Below, piece after piece: positions 8,501-17,590 of a stretch of DNA of 53,590 bases; position 1 is the first letter of the stretch; every line of letters starts with the position of its first letter. Under the pieces are notes generated by a model that was not told the DNA's origin, searched no databases, and saw only the letters and a list, made by a program, of their open reading frames with translations. This DNA comes from Bacteroides sp. (GTDB lineage: Bacteria > Bacteroidota > Bacteroidia > Bacteroidales > Bacteroidaceae). The stretch spans positions 50,743 through 104,332 of the forward strand of contig JAGOOC010000005.1 in NCBI GenBank assembly GCA_017992695.1, given 5' to 3'. Made by a program: the position numbers and the translations under genes.

Positions 8501-8965
8501 TTATTCACGTGGTCTAGCAGAATAGTTAATCTTTAATGCATAAGCTTGACGAAGTGCATTTTTAATATCGGTAACGATACCCATCTTGGTTTCCTCATCG
8601 ATTTTCAAAGAGACTGTCATCATAGCTTGGTCAGCTTCTTTCATGCTTGATCTTTCCTGGATGATGAAATCCTGTACTTCAGAAACTTCAGCGTAGCTGT
8701 CGTTTAACTGAATTCGGCTTTCAGAACCCATTTTCTTACGAAACTCCTGCGTAGGCTTACCTACATAGATGAACGTAACCAATGATTTCTTTTCCAGCTT
8801 TTCAAGTTCTGTACCTTGCGGAACCTTAAACTCAACCTTCAATGATACCTCACGCATTGTTGTTACAATCATAAAGAAGAACAACAAGGTAAAGATAAGG
8901 TCAGGCAGAGAAGAAGTGTTCAACGCAGGCATTTCACGTTTACCTGTTTTATTAAACTTTCCCAT
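8501..8965 (-). CDS. exbD: ExbD/TolR biopolymer transport protein (second copy)
   Basis: A 154-residue inner-membrane protein with one transmembrane helix near residues 17-36. The helix carries the conserved proton-path aspartate in SSLPDLIFTLLFFFMIVTTM, and a periplasmic domain follows. In the ExbB-ExbD-TonB system this Asp couples proton flow to energy transfer to outer-membrane receptors. Its ATG overlaps the stop of the upstream exbD by one base (TAATG), so translation is coupled. The two ExbD copies differ in size (154 and 196 residues), which suggests they are not interchangeable, possibly a heteromeric complex. Confidence 0.92.
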   Translation of the reverse strand: MGKFNKTGKREMPALNTSSLPDLIFTLLFFFMIVTTMREVSLKVEFKVPQGTELEKLEKKSLVTFIYVGKPTQEFRKKMGSESRIQLNDSYAEVSEVQDFIIQERSSMKEADQAMMTVSLKIDEETKMGIVTDIKNALRQAYALKINYSARPRE

Positions 8966-9555
8966 TACTTCTTTTCTCCGTATTTTTTAGGTTCTGCCTC
9001 AGAAATCTTCTGAGGATAAATTTCACGAACAGCTTTTTGCTCTTCCTCGCCAAGATCGGCATAGTTTTTCTGCCATTTCTCTTGAGCCAATTCGTTTCTC
9101 AACTCATTGTATGCAGCTACTAATTCGTTCTGAACACTGATATATGCCTGATAAGAAGATCCGCGGTCATTCTGCAAAGAGATTACATGCTTTTCTGTAA
9201 TTAACGTTGCTCCGAAGAATTCAATATCTTTCGATACTTTTTCTGGAAGCGTTTCGTCATTGTACGGGTTCACAATAAAATCTTTTGCTTTCTGCTTCAA
9301 TTGCGCAATTTGGATGTACTCATTTCCGCACATCAATTGATCGTCCTTATTCAAGTAGATCTGCAATACGTTACGCTCTTTAATCTTATCATCATTCTCT
9401 TTCTGATCCTTTTCTGGGGGTGGTGGCAAACGTCTAGCCAAACCACGGTCAGTATCCATAGAGGTTGTAATCAAAAAGAAAATAAGCAACAAGAAGGCAA
9501 TATCAGCAGTTGAGCTGGAGTTAATATCAGGAACTTTTCTTTTTCCTTTTGCCAT
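8965..9555 (-). CDS. exbD: ExbD/TolR biopolymer transport protein (first copy, long form)
   Basis: A 196-residue ExbD-type protein. The transmembrane helix near residues 15-35 has the key aspartate in SSTADIAFLLLIFFLITTSM, followed by a Pro-rich RRLPPPPEKDQ segment entering the periplasm. It is about 50 residues longer than usual because of a charged helical insertion around residues 120-175 (ELRNELAQEKWQKNYADLGE). The gene lies between a small membrane protein gene (gap 37 bases) and the second exbD (TAATG overlap). Confidence 0.92.
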   Translation of the reverse strand: MAKGKRKVPDINSSSTADIAFLLLIFFLITTSMDTDRGLARRLPPPPEKDQKENDDKIKERNVLQIYLNKDDQLMCGNEYIQIAQLKQKAKDFIVNPYNDETLPEKVSKDIEFFGATLITEKHVISLQNDRGSSYQAYISVQNELVAAYNELRNELAQEKWQKNYADLGEEEQKAVREIYPQKISEAEPKKYGEKK

Positions 9556-9592
9556 TTCAATTACTTTTTTTAAATTGAGTTACCCCAATTGA

Positions 9593-10066
9593 TTATGATA
9601 ATTTCTTTTTAATGCTACTTCCAAAGATCGCTAGAACAGTAGCAGCCAACAGGAAGTAAATAGAATAAAGGAACATGTCTGTTAACTTCAACCAGAAAGG
9701 AACGTTTTCAGCTCCGTCATATCCAGGCATCAGCAGTGGTTCATCGTTACCCATCATCCAAGAAATTACCAAAACAGCAACTAATAGAATGATACCAATC
9801 AGAGACTTGATAGCTCCCGCAGGATTATCTTTCAAAGCAGTACCAAATTGGAATACAAAAGCGATAACAGTCACAACAACAGCGATTCCAAACAATCCGT
9901 ACATTAGATACAAAAGTGCATCCGTATGCACAGGGTTTGACATTTCCGGTACAATAGGAGAGGTCATCTCACCACCCGTGTAGAAGATCCCCAACACGAC
10001 CAGAATAACAGCAAACATCGCATACAGTGCGTAGTACGATAATTTATATGTTAACTTATTATTCAT
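9593..10066 (-). CDS. Conserved four-helix membrane protein in the exbBD operon
   Basis: Function not recognised. The 157-residue protein has four hydrophobic segments (about residues 12-30, 52-73, 85-104 and 130-152) and no soluble domain. It is placed between exbB (8-base gap) and the two exbD genes, so it is probably co-expressed with and possibly part of the energising complex. It has no visible similarity to ExbB or TonB. Confidence 0.8.
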   Translation of the reverse strand: MNNKLTYKLSYYALYAMFAVILVVLGIFYTGGEMTSPIVPEMSNPVHTDALLYLMYGLFGIAVVVTVIAFVFQFGTALKDNPAGAIKSLIGIILLVAVLVISWMMGNDEPLLMPGYDGAENVPFWLKLTDMFLYSIYFLLAATVLAIFGSSIKKKLS

Positions 10067-10074
10067 GACTCAGT

Positions 10075-10872
10075 TTATTTTTTGTATTTCAAGTTGTATT
10101 TGATCACCATGTCAAGCAAAGAGATAGAAGAATCTTCCATTTCGCTTGTAAGAGACTCAATTTTAGAAAGAATGTAGTTGTAGAAAACTTGAAGAATCAA
10201 AGCAACAACAAGACCAAAAATAGTTGTGATCAAAGCCACCTTCATACCACCTGCAACAACTGTTGGAGAGATATCACCTACTTGTTGGATCTTATCAAAC
10301 GCCATAACCATACCTACTACTGTACCCAAGAATCCTAAAGAAGGAGCCATTGCGATAAACAGCGTGATCCATGAGCATCCTTTTTCAAGGAAACCTGCTT
10401 GTACACCACCGTAAGATACAACTGATTTTTCTACTACATCGATACCTTGATCGATTCTCATCAAACCTTGGTAGTAGATAGACGCTACAGGACCTCTCGT
10501 ATTACGTGCGATATCTTTAGCAGCTTCAACATCTCCTTTTTCCAAAGCAGCTTCGATAGCTCCCATGAATTTTTTCGTGTTGATTTCTGCCAAGCTTAAG
10601 TAAATAATACGCTCAATACAGAATGCCAAACCAATAACCAAAGAGATTGCTACCAAACTCATGAAAGATGCAGTACCTTCAATGAATTTAACTTTGAGTT
10701 CTTTGTGAATACCACCCTCTTCTGCAGCAGCAGGAGCAGTTTCGCCAGCAGCTGTAGTAACAGCAGCCTGTTCAGTTTGTTCTGCTGCAGGAGCATCTTG
10801 AGCCTGAGCAAATTGAGTGGAGCTAAATGTTAAGGCTCCCATCACAGCAACAATTGCAAATAACTTTTTCAT
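10075..10872 (-). CDS. exbB: MotA/TolQ/ExbB proton channel family protein
   Basis: A 265-residue inner-membrane channel subunit. It starts with a hydrophobic export or anchor segment followed by a 30-residue Ala/Glu/Thr-rich spacer (QAQDAPAAEQTEQAAVTTAA), which is an N-terminal extension seen in Bacteroidetes ExbB. Then come three transmembrane helices, the last two in MAPSLGFLGTVVGMVMAF and VALITTIFGLVVALILQVF, the conserved MotA/ExbB core with the pore Thr residues. It forms the proton channel with ExbD to energise TonB. It is the first protein gene after tRNA-Ser on the same strand. Confidence 0.93.
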   Translation of the reverse strand: MKKLFAIVAVMGALTFSSTQFAQAQDAPAAEQTEQAAVTTAAGETAPAAAEEGGIHKELKVKFIEGTASFMSLVAISLVIGLAFCIERIIYLSLAEINTKKFMGAIEAALEKGDVEAAKDIARNTRGPVASIYYQGLMRIDQGIDVVEKSVVSYGGVQAGFLEKGCSWITLFIAMAPSLGFLGTVVGMVMAFDKIQQVGDISPTVVAGGMKVALITTIFGLVVALILQVFYNYILSKIESLTSEMEDSSISLLDMVIKYNLKYKK

Positions 10873-10944
10873 TGTGTGTCTAATTTTTAAGATTAATTAA
10901 TTAATTAAATTTATTATTATTGTCATTATTTATCATGAATTTCG

Positions 10945-11032
10945 CGGAGAGAGCGGGATTCGAACCCGCGATACACTTTTGGCGTATACACGCTTTCCAG
11001 GCGTGCCTCTTCAGCCACTCGAGCACCTCTCC
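10945..11032 (-). tRNA. tRNA-Ser (anticodon GGA)
   Basis: Read on the minus strand, an 88-base class II tRNA folds with a 7-bp acceptor (one G-U), a D arm, a five-pair anticodon stem closing loop CTGGAAA with anticodon GGA (complement at 10996-10998), a long variable arm as expected for serine, and a T arm with GGTTCGAATCC. The discriminator base is G (10945), typical of tRNA-Ser. CCA is not encoded. It reads UCC/UCU codons. Confidence 0.97.
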
Positions 11033-11100
11033 TACTATTTTCACCGAAACTTTCTGGCCACGACTCATTCCAAATCTTGAGCCAAAAGCTATTTCAGCTA

Positions 11101-11108
11101 CAAATGTA
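11101..11108 (-). promoter_or_regulatory. -7 box upstream of tRNA-Ser
   Basis: TACATTTG on the minus strand matches TAnnTTTG and lies 69 bases before the tRNA 5' end. It could drive the tRNA and possibly exbB downstream; no clear separate -7 box was seen in the 72 bases between the tRNA and exbB. Confidence 0.4.
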
Positions 11109-11167
11109 TTCTTTTTTTTCTTCTTCCACAGCATTATCCCTTTTTTATCTTTAAGAAACAGTTCAAA

Positions 11168-11974
11168 TTAATATATTTTAAAATCTTTCTGATCATATTT
11201 GAGCATTCCGAACATTTTCAAAGCATTTTCGGAAGTGCTTTGAGCAACTGCTTCGGGTGTGTTTTGATAAACGTCAGCCACCTTAATCAAAATCTCTTTC
11301 ACATAGGCACTTTCATTGCGTTTGCCTCTATTGGGCATTGGGGTCAAGTAAGGAGAATCTGTTTCGAGAACAACTCGCTGGAGTGGAATTTCCCTTAACG
11401 CAATGGGCAGTTGAGAATTCTTAAAGGTAATCACTCCATTTATACCAATTAGAAACTGCGAAAACTCGAGCAGGCGAGAGGCCTCTTCGCAACTCCCCGT
11501 GAAACTATGAAAGATACCTCTCAATGAGGTGTCTTTATAAGGAAGCAAAGTCTTATAGATGGGCTCAAATGCCTCCCTTGAATGAATAACAATGGGCAAA
11601 TCATAAGTCAGTGCCCACTCGATCTGCTTTTCAAAAGCGGCACGCTGCTCTTTCAGAAATGTTTTATCCCAATACAAATCCATACCGACTTCGCCAATAG
11701 CTACAAATTCGTTCGGAGCAGCCAGATGAGCTTCCATGATGGCCAGTTCCTTTTCATAAGACGCATGAACAGAGGTGGGGTGCAATCCAATCATCGGAAA
11801 GCAAAAGCCTTTATATGCAGCACATACCGACAACATGGGCTCGATGGTTGTACAATCAATATTAGGCATGAAAATATGGGAGACGCCTGCTGCACGAGCA
11901 CGCTCCATCACTTGAGGCAAATCTTCTGCGAATGTCTCTAGAAAAAGATGAGAATGAGAATCTACAAGTACCAT
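11168..11974 (-). CDS. tatD: TatD family metal-dependent hydrolase/DNase
   Basis: A 268-residue TIM-barrel amidohydrolase. Metal ligands are visible as DSHSHL at residues 5-10, an EVGMDLYWD motif near residue 100, PIVIHSREAF near 130, HSFTGS near 155 and ETDSPYLTPMPNRGKRN near 205. TatD enzymes act as 3'-5' DNA/RNA exonucleases, sometimes as D-aminoacyl-tRNA deacylases or repair nucleases; the exact substrate is not resolvable. It is the last gene of the tonB-side cluster, 5 bases after an unknown gene. Confidence 0.93.
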   Translation of the reverse strand: MVLVDSHSHLFLETFAEDLPQVMERARAAGVSHIFMPNIDCTTIEPMLSVCAAYKGFCFPMIGLHPTSVHASYEKELAIMEAHLAAPNEFVAIGEVGMDLYWDKTFLKEQRAAFEKQIEWALTYDLPIVIHSREAFEPIYKTLLPYKDTSLRGIFHSFTGSCEEASRLLEFSQFLIGINGVITFKNSQLPIALREIPLQRVVLETDSPYLTPMPNRGKRNESAYVKEILIKVADVYQNTPEAVAQSTSENALKMFGMLKYDQKDFKIY

Positions 11975-11979
11975 AGGGT

Positions 11980-12681
11980 TTATTCAGCAGGCTGTTCGCC
12001 TGTACGATAATAATAAATCAAACCGTAATCACGGCATAAGTTTAACCGAGCGTCATTGGGAGTAACTCCTTGATAAGCCTCTTCGAGCTGATTCCAAATA
12101 TCCAGTATCAGTTCATCGGCTCGGCTACGCATGGCAGCGAGTTTTCCCAAACTATCAGATGTGAATGCTTGGAGGTTTTTCTGTCGTTCATGACTATCTA
12201 AAAACAACTCATAGTGCACCTTGACTTTGGCGATGGTTGGGGTGTAAATAGGAACTCCGCCTTGAGCCGTTCGCTTTTGTTCGCCTTCAATCACGTTCTT
12301 CCCCCAAACAGCCATAGAGGCTTCATTGGTTAGATCGGGCACAGTATGGTCGGTCATCGATAATCCATATAGCTTTTTATGTGTCTCTTTTATCTCGCCA
12401 CGAATCACTGCCATATGAAGCACCTGTATGAAGTGAGAAAGATATAAACGCGCTGTCTTCACGCACGCCTGGTGTTTTCGGCTGGCTTTAGTTTGACGAT
12501 CGAGACACTGCATATAGTGTTCTTGTGCAGCTTCAAATTTACGCAAAAAAGAACGAGCTTCCGAGAGCGTGTTCAACGACAGGGGTAAATCTCGAAAATC
12601 AGACACATCACCTTTACTGACCGCCGCTTTCAGCGCTCGAATCCTTGCTAAGTCAGTATTTGGTAATCGTCTGTAAGGCAT
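11980..12681 (-). CDS. Conserved hypothetical protein, helical
   Basis: I do not recognise a family. The 233-residue protein has no signal peptide or transmembrane segment and looks mostly alpha-helical, with Arg/Lys/Glu-rich stretches such as IRALKAAVSKGDV and AMRSRADELILDIWNQLEEA. It lies between the polyprenyl synthase gene (19-base gap) and tatD (5-base gap), all on one strand, so it is co-transcribed with them. A cytoplasmic location is likely. Confidence 0.75.
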   Translation of the reverse strand: MPYRRLPNTDLARIRALKAAVSKGDVSDFRDLPLSLNTLSEARSFLRKFEAAQEHYMQCLDRQTKASRKHQACVKTARLYLSHFIQVLHMAVIRGEIKETHKKLYGLSMTDHTVPDLTNEASMAVWGKNVIEGEQKRTAQGGVPIYTPTIAKVKVHYELFLDSHERQKNLQAFTSDSLGKLAAMRSRADELILDIWNQLEEAYQGVTPNDARLNLCRDYGLIYYYRTGEQPAE

Positions 12682-12700
12682 CTCGTTGAGTGATTTAAAG

Positions 12701-13675
12701 CTAGAGCTCTCTACACATTAAGCTCTTCGTTAAAAGGATTAATTCGCTTTTCTTCTCTTCAGGCACATTTACCGCAGAGAGGCTCTTCATCGCTGCTTCG
12801 TAGTATTGTTGCATGAGGTTCTCGCAAACTGCTTTGACACCAATTTCATCATAAAGCTGTGTTACGGATTCTATTTTTTCGCTCGGTTCGAATTGCTCTG
12901 CTGATAACCAATTCTTTAGCTTCAGCTGTTGGTCTTTATCGGCATGTTGAAGGGCTTTGATGAGCATGTACGTTTTCTTATTACAGATAATATCGCCTCC
13001 AATGTTTTTGCCAAAAACAGCAGCATCGCCATATACATCAAGCAAATCGTCTTGCAGCTGAAACGCCACTCCGATTTGGATACCAAAGCGGTATAAAGAG
13101 TCGGCATCTTCACGAGATGCATCTCCCAATATAGCACCCACTTTAAGACTGGTAGCCAGTAGCACGGCAGTTTTTAAACGAATCATTTCGATGTATTCTT
13201 CTTCAAGCACATCATCACGAAGTTCAAAGTCCATATCCATTTGTTGTCCTTCGCAGATTTCAAGAGCGGTTTGACTGAACAGGTCGAGCACTTCTTTGAG
13301 GTGCTCAACAGGGCAATCGGCTATATACTGGTAAGCCAATACCAACATAGCATCGCCCGAGAGTATGGCTGTGTTGTCATCCCAGACCTTATGAACTGCT
13401 GCTTTGCCTCTTCGCATGTCGGCGTTATCCATCAGGTCGTCGTGAAGCAAGGTGTAGTTGTGATAAACCTCCACACCGGTTGCCGGACCATAAACACGCT
13501 CTACATCTTCTTTATAGAGATTATAAGCCATAAGCATAAGCAACGGGCGAATGCGTTTTCCACCCATAGACAAGACATACTCAACGGGGGCATACAATCT
13601 TTTCGGGCTTCGAGAAAACCGTAACGCTTCTACGTGGGTATTTATTTTATCTAGTAATTGAGACGAAGTAAACAT
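12701..13675 (-). CDS. Isoprenyl diphosphate synthase (polyprenyl synthetase family)
   Basis: Condenses isopentenyl diphosphate with an allylic diphosphate. The 324-residue protein has the first Asp-rich motif D79DLMD, a second at D209DLLD, and GGKRIRPLLML at 38-48 for diphosphate binding. The first motif lacks the two-residue insertion of bacterial farnesyl synthases, and the fifth residue before it is Tyr, an arrangement linked to C20 rather than C15 or long-chain products. Product length is therefore uncertain (GGPP favoured, inference). ispH in this same window supplies the IPP/DMAPP precursors. Confidence 0.9.
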   Translation of the reverse strand: MFTSSQLLDKINTHVEALRFSRSPKRLYAPVEYVLSMGGKRIRPLLMLMAYNLYKEDVERVYGPATGVEVYHNYTLLHDDLMDNADMRRGKAAVHKVWDDNTAILSGDAMLVLAYQYIADCPVEHLKEVLDLFSQTALEICEGQQMDMDFELRDDVLEEEYIEMIRLKTAVLLATSLKVGAILGDASREDADSLYRFGIQIGVAFQLQDDLLDVYGDAAVFGKNIGGDIICNKKTYMLIKALQHADKDQQLKLKNWLSAEQFEPSEKIESVTQLYDEIGVKAVCENLMQQYYEAAMKSLSAVNVPEEKKSELILLTKSLMCREL

Positions 13676-13716
13676 ACTAATCAGTTAAAGGAGTTGATAA
13701 GGGGAAAGCACTAACT

Positions 13717-13746
13717 AAAAGAGGCTGCTTTACGGCAGCCTCTTTT
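13717..13746. terminator. Intrinsic terminator after tonB
   Basis: Arms 13717-13728 and 13735-13746 form a 12-bp stem (GAGGCTGC core) with a 6-base loop, with A/T-runs on both sides. It lies 15 bases after the tonB stop on the minus strand and just upstream of the polyprenyl synthase gene. Confidence 0.85.
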
Positions 13747-13761
13747 TTATGCTATACAATA

Positions 13762-14445
13762 TTATTGTAATCTAAACATTACAGGAACCGTATACTTTAC
13801 ACGAACAGGTTTACCACGCTGCATACCGGGTTTCCATTTAGGCATTGTTCCAATTACACGAAGAGCCTCTTTATCCAAGTAAGGGTCAACACTCTTCACT
13901 ACTCTTGGGTCTACAATAGAACCGTCTCTGTTCACAACGAACTGAACGATAACGCGACCTTGAGTTCCATTTTCTTGGGCAATTGTAGGATACTTGATGT
14001 TCTTACTCAAGAACTGCATCAATGCACCCATACCTCCGGGGAAATCAGGCATTTGCTCTACTACCTCAAAAATAGTTTGTTCTTCGGGTTCTTCTTCTAC
14101 CACTTTAACCGGTACGTATTTTACTTCTACTTTCTGTCCGGTGTCTTCGGTCGAAGCAACCACTGATTCCTTTACATCTGCTTTGTCATCGACAATATTC
14201 AGAATTTCTGCTGCTGCAGGGACTTCAGGAGGCGGTGGAGCCACTTCTTGTTTCTGTTCCGTAATGGGAACGATTTCCTCTTCAAATACAAGATCGGACA
14301 ATGCTTGACTGGTATCAATCACTATGTCACGCTTGGTCCATTCGAACGCTACGAACATAAAGGCTAATACAATCACGTATCCGACAAGCATCCAGGTGGT
14401 TTTTTTCCCTTCCAGGTCTGCTTTGGGTGATTTTTTAACTTCCAT
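13762..14445 (-). CDS. tonB: TonB family energy transducer
   Basis: A 227-residue protein with one transmembrane helix at about 18-35, a short Pro-rich segment (EVAPPPPEVPAAAE), an acidic Val/Glu-rich linker to about residue 130, and a C-terminal TonB domain (FPGGMGALMQFLSKNIKYP to the VKYTVPVMFRLQ end). TonB spans the periplasm and pulls on TonB-dependent receptors using energy from ExbB/ExbD, encoded 3 kb downstream on the same strand but in a separate transcript, since a terminator follows tonB. The linker is unusually poor in prolines for TonB. Confidence 0.94.
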   Translation of the reverse strand: MEVKKSPKADLEGKKTTWMLVGYVIVLAFMFVAFEWTKRDIVIDTSQALSDLVFEEEIVPITEQKQEVAPPPPEVPAAAEILNIVDDKADVKESVVASTEDTGQKVEVKYVPVKVVEEEPEEQTIFEVVEQMPDFPGGMGALMQFLSKNIKYPTIAQENGTQGRVIVQFVVNRDGSIVDPRVVKSVDPYLDKEALRVIGTMPKWKPGMQRGKPVRVKYTVPVMFRLQ

Positions 14446-14680
14446 AAAAATATAAATAATTAAAGGTGTGTCCCAGTTTTAAGCTTCAAAAGCTTTTCTG
14501 CCACAAATATAACGGAGATATTTTAAAAATGCAGTATATTTGAGCAGATTTTTCGATCAGTGTGTTAAAAAAGGATAGATTCGGGTTGTTTTCACTCTTT
14601 TTAAGTTTGCTAACGAGAACATAACGAGATCGTGACAACTGATTGAGGATTCGAAAATCAGTATTATATATAAGAATCAG

Positions 14681-15379
14681 ATGAAGAAAATAACAATAGC
14701 AATCGATGGGTTCTCCTCTTGCGGCAAAAGCACTATGGCCAAAGATTTGGCTAAAGAAATCGGATACATCTATATAGATAGTGGTGCCATGTATCGTGCG
14801 GTTACCTTATATAGTATAGAGAATGGTCTTTTCTGCGGAGATGAGATGAATGTAGAAACACTCAAAAGTCAAATCAACCACATTCACATTACCTTTCGCA
14901 TGGACCCCGAAACGGGGCGCCCGATTACCTACTTGAACGGAACAAATGTAGAAAATAAAATCCGCACCATGGAGGTTTCATCAAAAGTAAGCCCCATCAG
15001 CACCTTGGACTTTGTACGCGAAGCCCTGGTGGCACAGCAACAAGCCATGGGGCGTGAAAAAGGAATTGTAATGGATGGCCGCGACATCGGCACAACCGTA
15101 TTTCCCGATGCCGAACTGAAAATATTCGTTACTGCCTCGGCCGAAGTGCGTGCACAACGCCGATACGACGAGCTCCAAGCTAAAGGAGAGGAGGCCGACT
15201 TCGACAGCATTTTGGAGAATGTGAAACAACGCGACTATATTGACCAAAATCGCGAAGTAAGTCCGCTGCGTAAAGCCGAGGACGCATTGACGCTCGACAA
15301 TACGAACTTGACCATTGAGGAACAACGCGATTGGCTGCTTGACCACTACAATCAAGTGATAAGAAAGCTTAGCTTATGA
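14681..15379 (+). CDS. cmk: Cytidylate kinase
   Basis: Phosphorylates CMP/dCMP with ATP. The 232-residue protein opens with the P-loop [16 protein letters not shown], has the [12 protein letters not shown] motif for NMP binding, [20 protein letters not shown] for the CMP site, and the lid with RRYDEL. Its TGA overlaps the ATG of ispH (ATGA), so the two are translationally coupled, as in many Bacteroidetes. A second, more divergent cytidylate-kinase-like gene lies at 50511-51140. Confidence 0.96.
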   Translation: MKKITIAIDGFSSCGKSTMAKDLAKEIGYIYIDSGAMYRAVTLYSIENGLFCGDEMNVETLKSQINHIHITFRMDPETGRPITYLNGTNVENKIRTMEVSSKVSPISTLDFVREALVAQQQAMGREKGIVMDGRDIGTTVFPDAELKIFVTASAEVRAQRRYDELQAKGEEADFDSILENVKQRDYIDQNREVSPLRKAEDALTLDNTNLTIEEQRDWLLDHYNQVIRKLSL

Positions 15380-16266
15380 CAAAGGTAGAGATAGATAAAG
15401 GATCGGGCTTTTGCTTTGGTGTGGTTACAGCCATCAACAAGGCTGAAGAAGAGTTGGCAAAAGGGGTAACCCTCTATTGCCTGGGCGATATCGTACACAA
15501 CAGTCGTGAAGTAGAACGCCTCAAAGAGATGGGGTTAATTACCATCAACCACGAAGAGTTCAAACAGTTGTACAACGCCAAAGTACTACTCCGCGCTCAC
15601 GGCGAACCACCTGAAACGTATGAAATTGCTCGCCACAACCATATCGAAATCATTGATGCCACCTGTCCCGTGGTGTTGCGTTTGCAAAAACGAGTGAAGC
15701 AAGAGCATCAGGAGGAGATTAATCAAGAGCATGGAGAGGAGAAGCAAATCATCATCTACGGACAAAATGGACATGCCGAGGTATTAGGGTTGGTTGGGCA
15801 AACCAATGGCAAAGCCATCGTCATAGAAAAGCTCGAGGAGGTGAAAAGTCTCGATTTCAACAAAAGCATACGCTTGTATTCGCAAACAACCAAATCGCTC
15901 GATGAGTTCTGGGAAATAGTAGACTACATCAAAGCACACATTGCCCCGGGAGCCTCGTTCGAGTATTACGATACCATCTGCCGTCAAGTAGCGAATCGCA
16001 TGCCCAACTTGCGCAAGTTTGCCGCCTCGCACGACCTCCTCTTTTTTGTTAGCGGCAAGAAGAGTTCAAACGGAAAAATGCTGTTCAGCGAATGCCTCAA
16101 AGTCAACCCAAACTCACACCTTATTGATAATGAGCAGGAGATAGACAATTCCTTGTTGGCTAATGCACAATCGATTGGCATATGCGGAGCCACATCGACG
16201 CCTAAGTGGCTTATGGAAAAGATATCCAACGTAATTAAGTCGCGCATCGAACAAGAAGAGGATTAA
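15376..16266 (+). CDS. ispH: 4-hydroxy-3-methylbut-2-enyl diphosphate reductase
   Basis: Last step of the MEP pathway: makes IPP and DMAPP from HMBPP with a [4Fe-4S] cluster. The 296-residue protein has the three cluster cysteines in SGFCFGV, DATCPVV and a third near residue 203 in [11 protein letters not shown], plus the catalytic glutamate region and SQTTKS. The C-terminal GATSTP motif binds substrate. Oddity: an acidic insert near residue 109-124 consists of two similar 8-residue units ([16 protein letters not shown]), see findings. It is coupled to cmk by an ATGA overlap. Confidence 0.95.
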   Translation: MTKVEIDKGSGFCFGVVTAINKAEEELAKGVTLYCLGDIVHNSREVERLKEMGLITINHEEFKQLYNAKVLLRAHGEPPETYEIARHNHIEIIDATCPVVLRLQKRVKQEHQEEINQEHGEEKQIIIYGQNGHAEVLGLVGQTNGKAIVIEKLEEVKSLDFNKSIRLYSQTTKSLDEFWEIVDYIKAHIAPGASFEYYDTICRQVANRMPNLRKFAASHDLLFFVSGKKSSNGKMLFSECLKVNPNSHLIDNEQEIDNSLLANAQSIGICGATSTPKWLMEKISNVIKSRIEQEED

Positions 16267-16329
16267 TGTTATTTATTAGTGAACACCGCAGTTTAGCAAC
16301 AAAGAAATAAATTTGCCAAGGCTTTTTGT

Positions 16330-16337
16330 TACCTTTG
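16330..16337 (+). promoter_or_regulatory. -7 box for pfkA
   Basis: TACCTTTG matches TAnnTTTG and lies 34 bases before the pfkA ATG. A TTTG at 16312-16315 is only 14 bp upstream, shorter than the usual 19-21, so the -33 is not assured. Confidence 0.4.
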
Positions 16338-16371
16338 CATCATTTAAAATTAAAATCAAAATAAGTTTATT

Positions 16372-17355
16372 ATGGCAACAACAGTGAAATGTATTGGTAT
16401 TTTAACTTCCGGTGGCGATGCCCCCGGCATGAATGCTGCCATTCGGGCAGTAACCCGGGCAGCTATCTACAACGGGTTCCAGGTAAAAGGCATATATAGA
16501 GGATATAAGGGTTTGATCACCGGCGAAATAAAGGAGTTCAAAAGTCAAGACGTAAGCAATATCATCCAATTGGGAGGAACCATCTTGAAGACAGCGCGCT
16601 GTAAAGAGTTCAAAACCCCCGAAGGAAGACAAATAGCTTACAATAACATGACGGCCGAAGGCATTGATGCATTAGTAGTCATCGGTGGCGACGGCTCGCT
16701 GACAGGTGCACGCATTTTGGCTCAGGAGTTCAACATTCCTTGTATCGGCTTGCCGGGCACTATCGACAACGATCTTTACGGAACAGATACCACCATCGGG
16801 TATGACACTGCACTGAACACTATTTTGGGTGCTGTCGATAAAATACGCGATACGGCTACCTCGCACGAACGCTTGTTCTTTGTCGAAGTAATGGGACGCG
16901 ATGCCGGATTCCTTGCATTGAACGGCGCCATTGCTTCGGGAGCCGAAGCAGCCATCATCCCCGAGTTCAGCACAGAGTTTGACCAATTGGAAGAGTTCAT
17001 CAAAAGCGGTTATCGCAAATCTAAGAATAGCAGCATTGTACTTGTTGCCGAAAGCGACCTGACAGGTGGAGCGATGCACTACGCTGAACGCGTGAAAAAC
17101 GAATATCCTCAATATGACGTACGAGTAACCATCTTAGGTCACTTACAACGTGGTGGAAGCCCTACGGCGCACGACCGCATTCTGGCAAGCCGACTGGGCT
17201 CTGCAGCCATTGATGCCCTCATGGAAGACCAACGCAATGTGATGATAGGTATCGAAAACGATCAAATCGTATATGTGCCCTTCAGTAAGGCAATCAAAAA
17301 AGAGAAACCCATCAACAGAGAACTGGTGAATGTACTGCGGAAGTTATCGATCTAA
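16372..17355 (+). CDS. pfkA: ATP-dependent 6-phosphofructokinase
   Basis: Phosphorylates fructose-6-phosphate in glycolysis. The 327-residue protein has the nucleotide loop [24 protein letters not shown], the catalytic PGTIDND (base Asp) and the substrate-binding [10 protein letters not shown]. The Gly after GGDG, consistent with ATP rather than pyrophosphate use, is followed by SLTGA. It is preceded by its own -7 box and followed by a very long hairpin shared with the convergent gltA operon. Confidence 0.96.
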   Translation: MATTVKCIGILTSGGDAPGMNAAIRAVTRAAIYNGFQVKGIYRGYKGLITGEIKEFKSQDVSNIIQLGGTILKTARCKEFKTPEGRQIAYNNMTAEGIDALVVIGGDGSLTGARILAQEFNIPCIGLPGTIDNDLYGTDTTIGYDTALNTILGAVDKIRDTATSHERLFFVEVMGRDAGFLALNGAIASGAEAAIIPEFSTEFDQLEEFIKSGYRKSKNSSIVLVAESDLTGGAMHYAERVKNEYPQYDVRVTILGHLQRGGSPTAHDRILASRLGSAAIDALMEDQRNVMIGIENDQIVYVPFSKAIKKEKPINRELVNVLRKLSI

Positions 17356-17418
17356 ATCGATAAACAGATGACACTATTTTTAATCGCTTACTTATAGATA
17401 GCGGTTTTCTTAAAATAC

Positions 17419-17480
17419 AAGAGTACGTACTTAACAGTGTGTTAAAATACTAATTAACACACTGTTAAGTACGTACTCTT
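17419..17480. terminator. Very long bidirectional hairpin between pfkA and gltA
   Basis: A perfect 27-bp inverted repeat (17419-17445 with 17454-17480) around an 8-base A/T loop. It ends with CTCTTTT on the plus strand and lies between the convergent pfkA and gltA ends. A nearby third segment (17488-17500) can also pair with the right arm. Confidence 0.85.
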
Positions 17481-17590
17481 TTCTTATAAAAGAGCGTACT
17501 CCTTTACGCATTCATTACCAGATCAATACCGCATCATCTTAGTTGTTTATTAAGTAATCATTTCCGTTACACGTGTAAACAAACTAAAAT

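Noticed and set aside
10945-11032. tRNA-Ser as an integration site
   Set aside because: No repeat of the tRNA 3' end and no integrase nearby; both sides are core genes.
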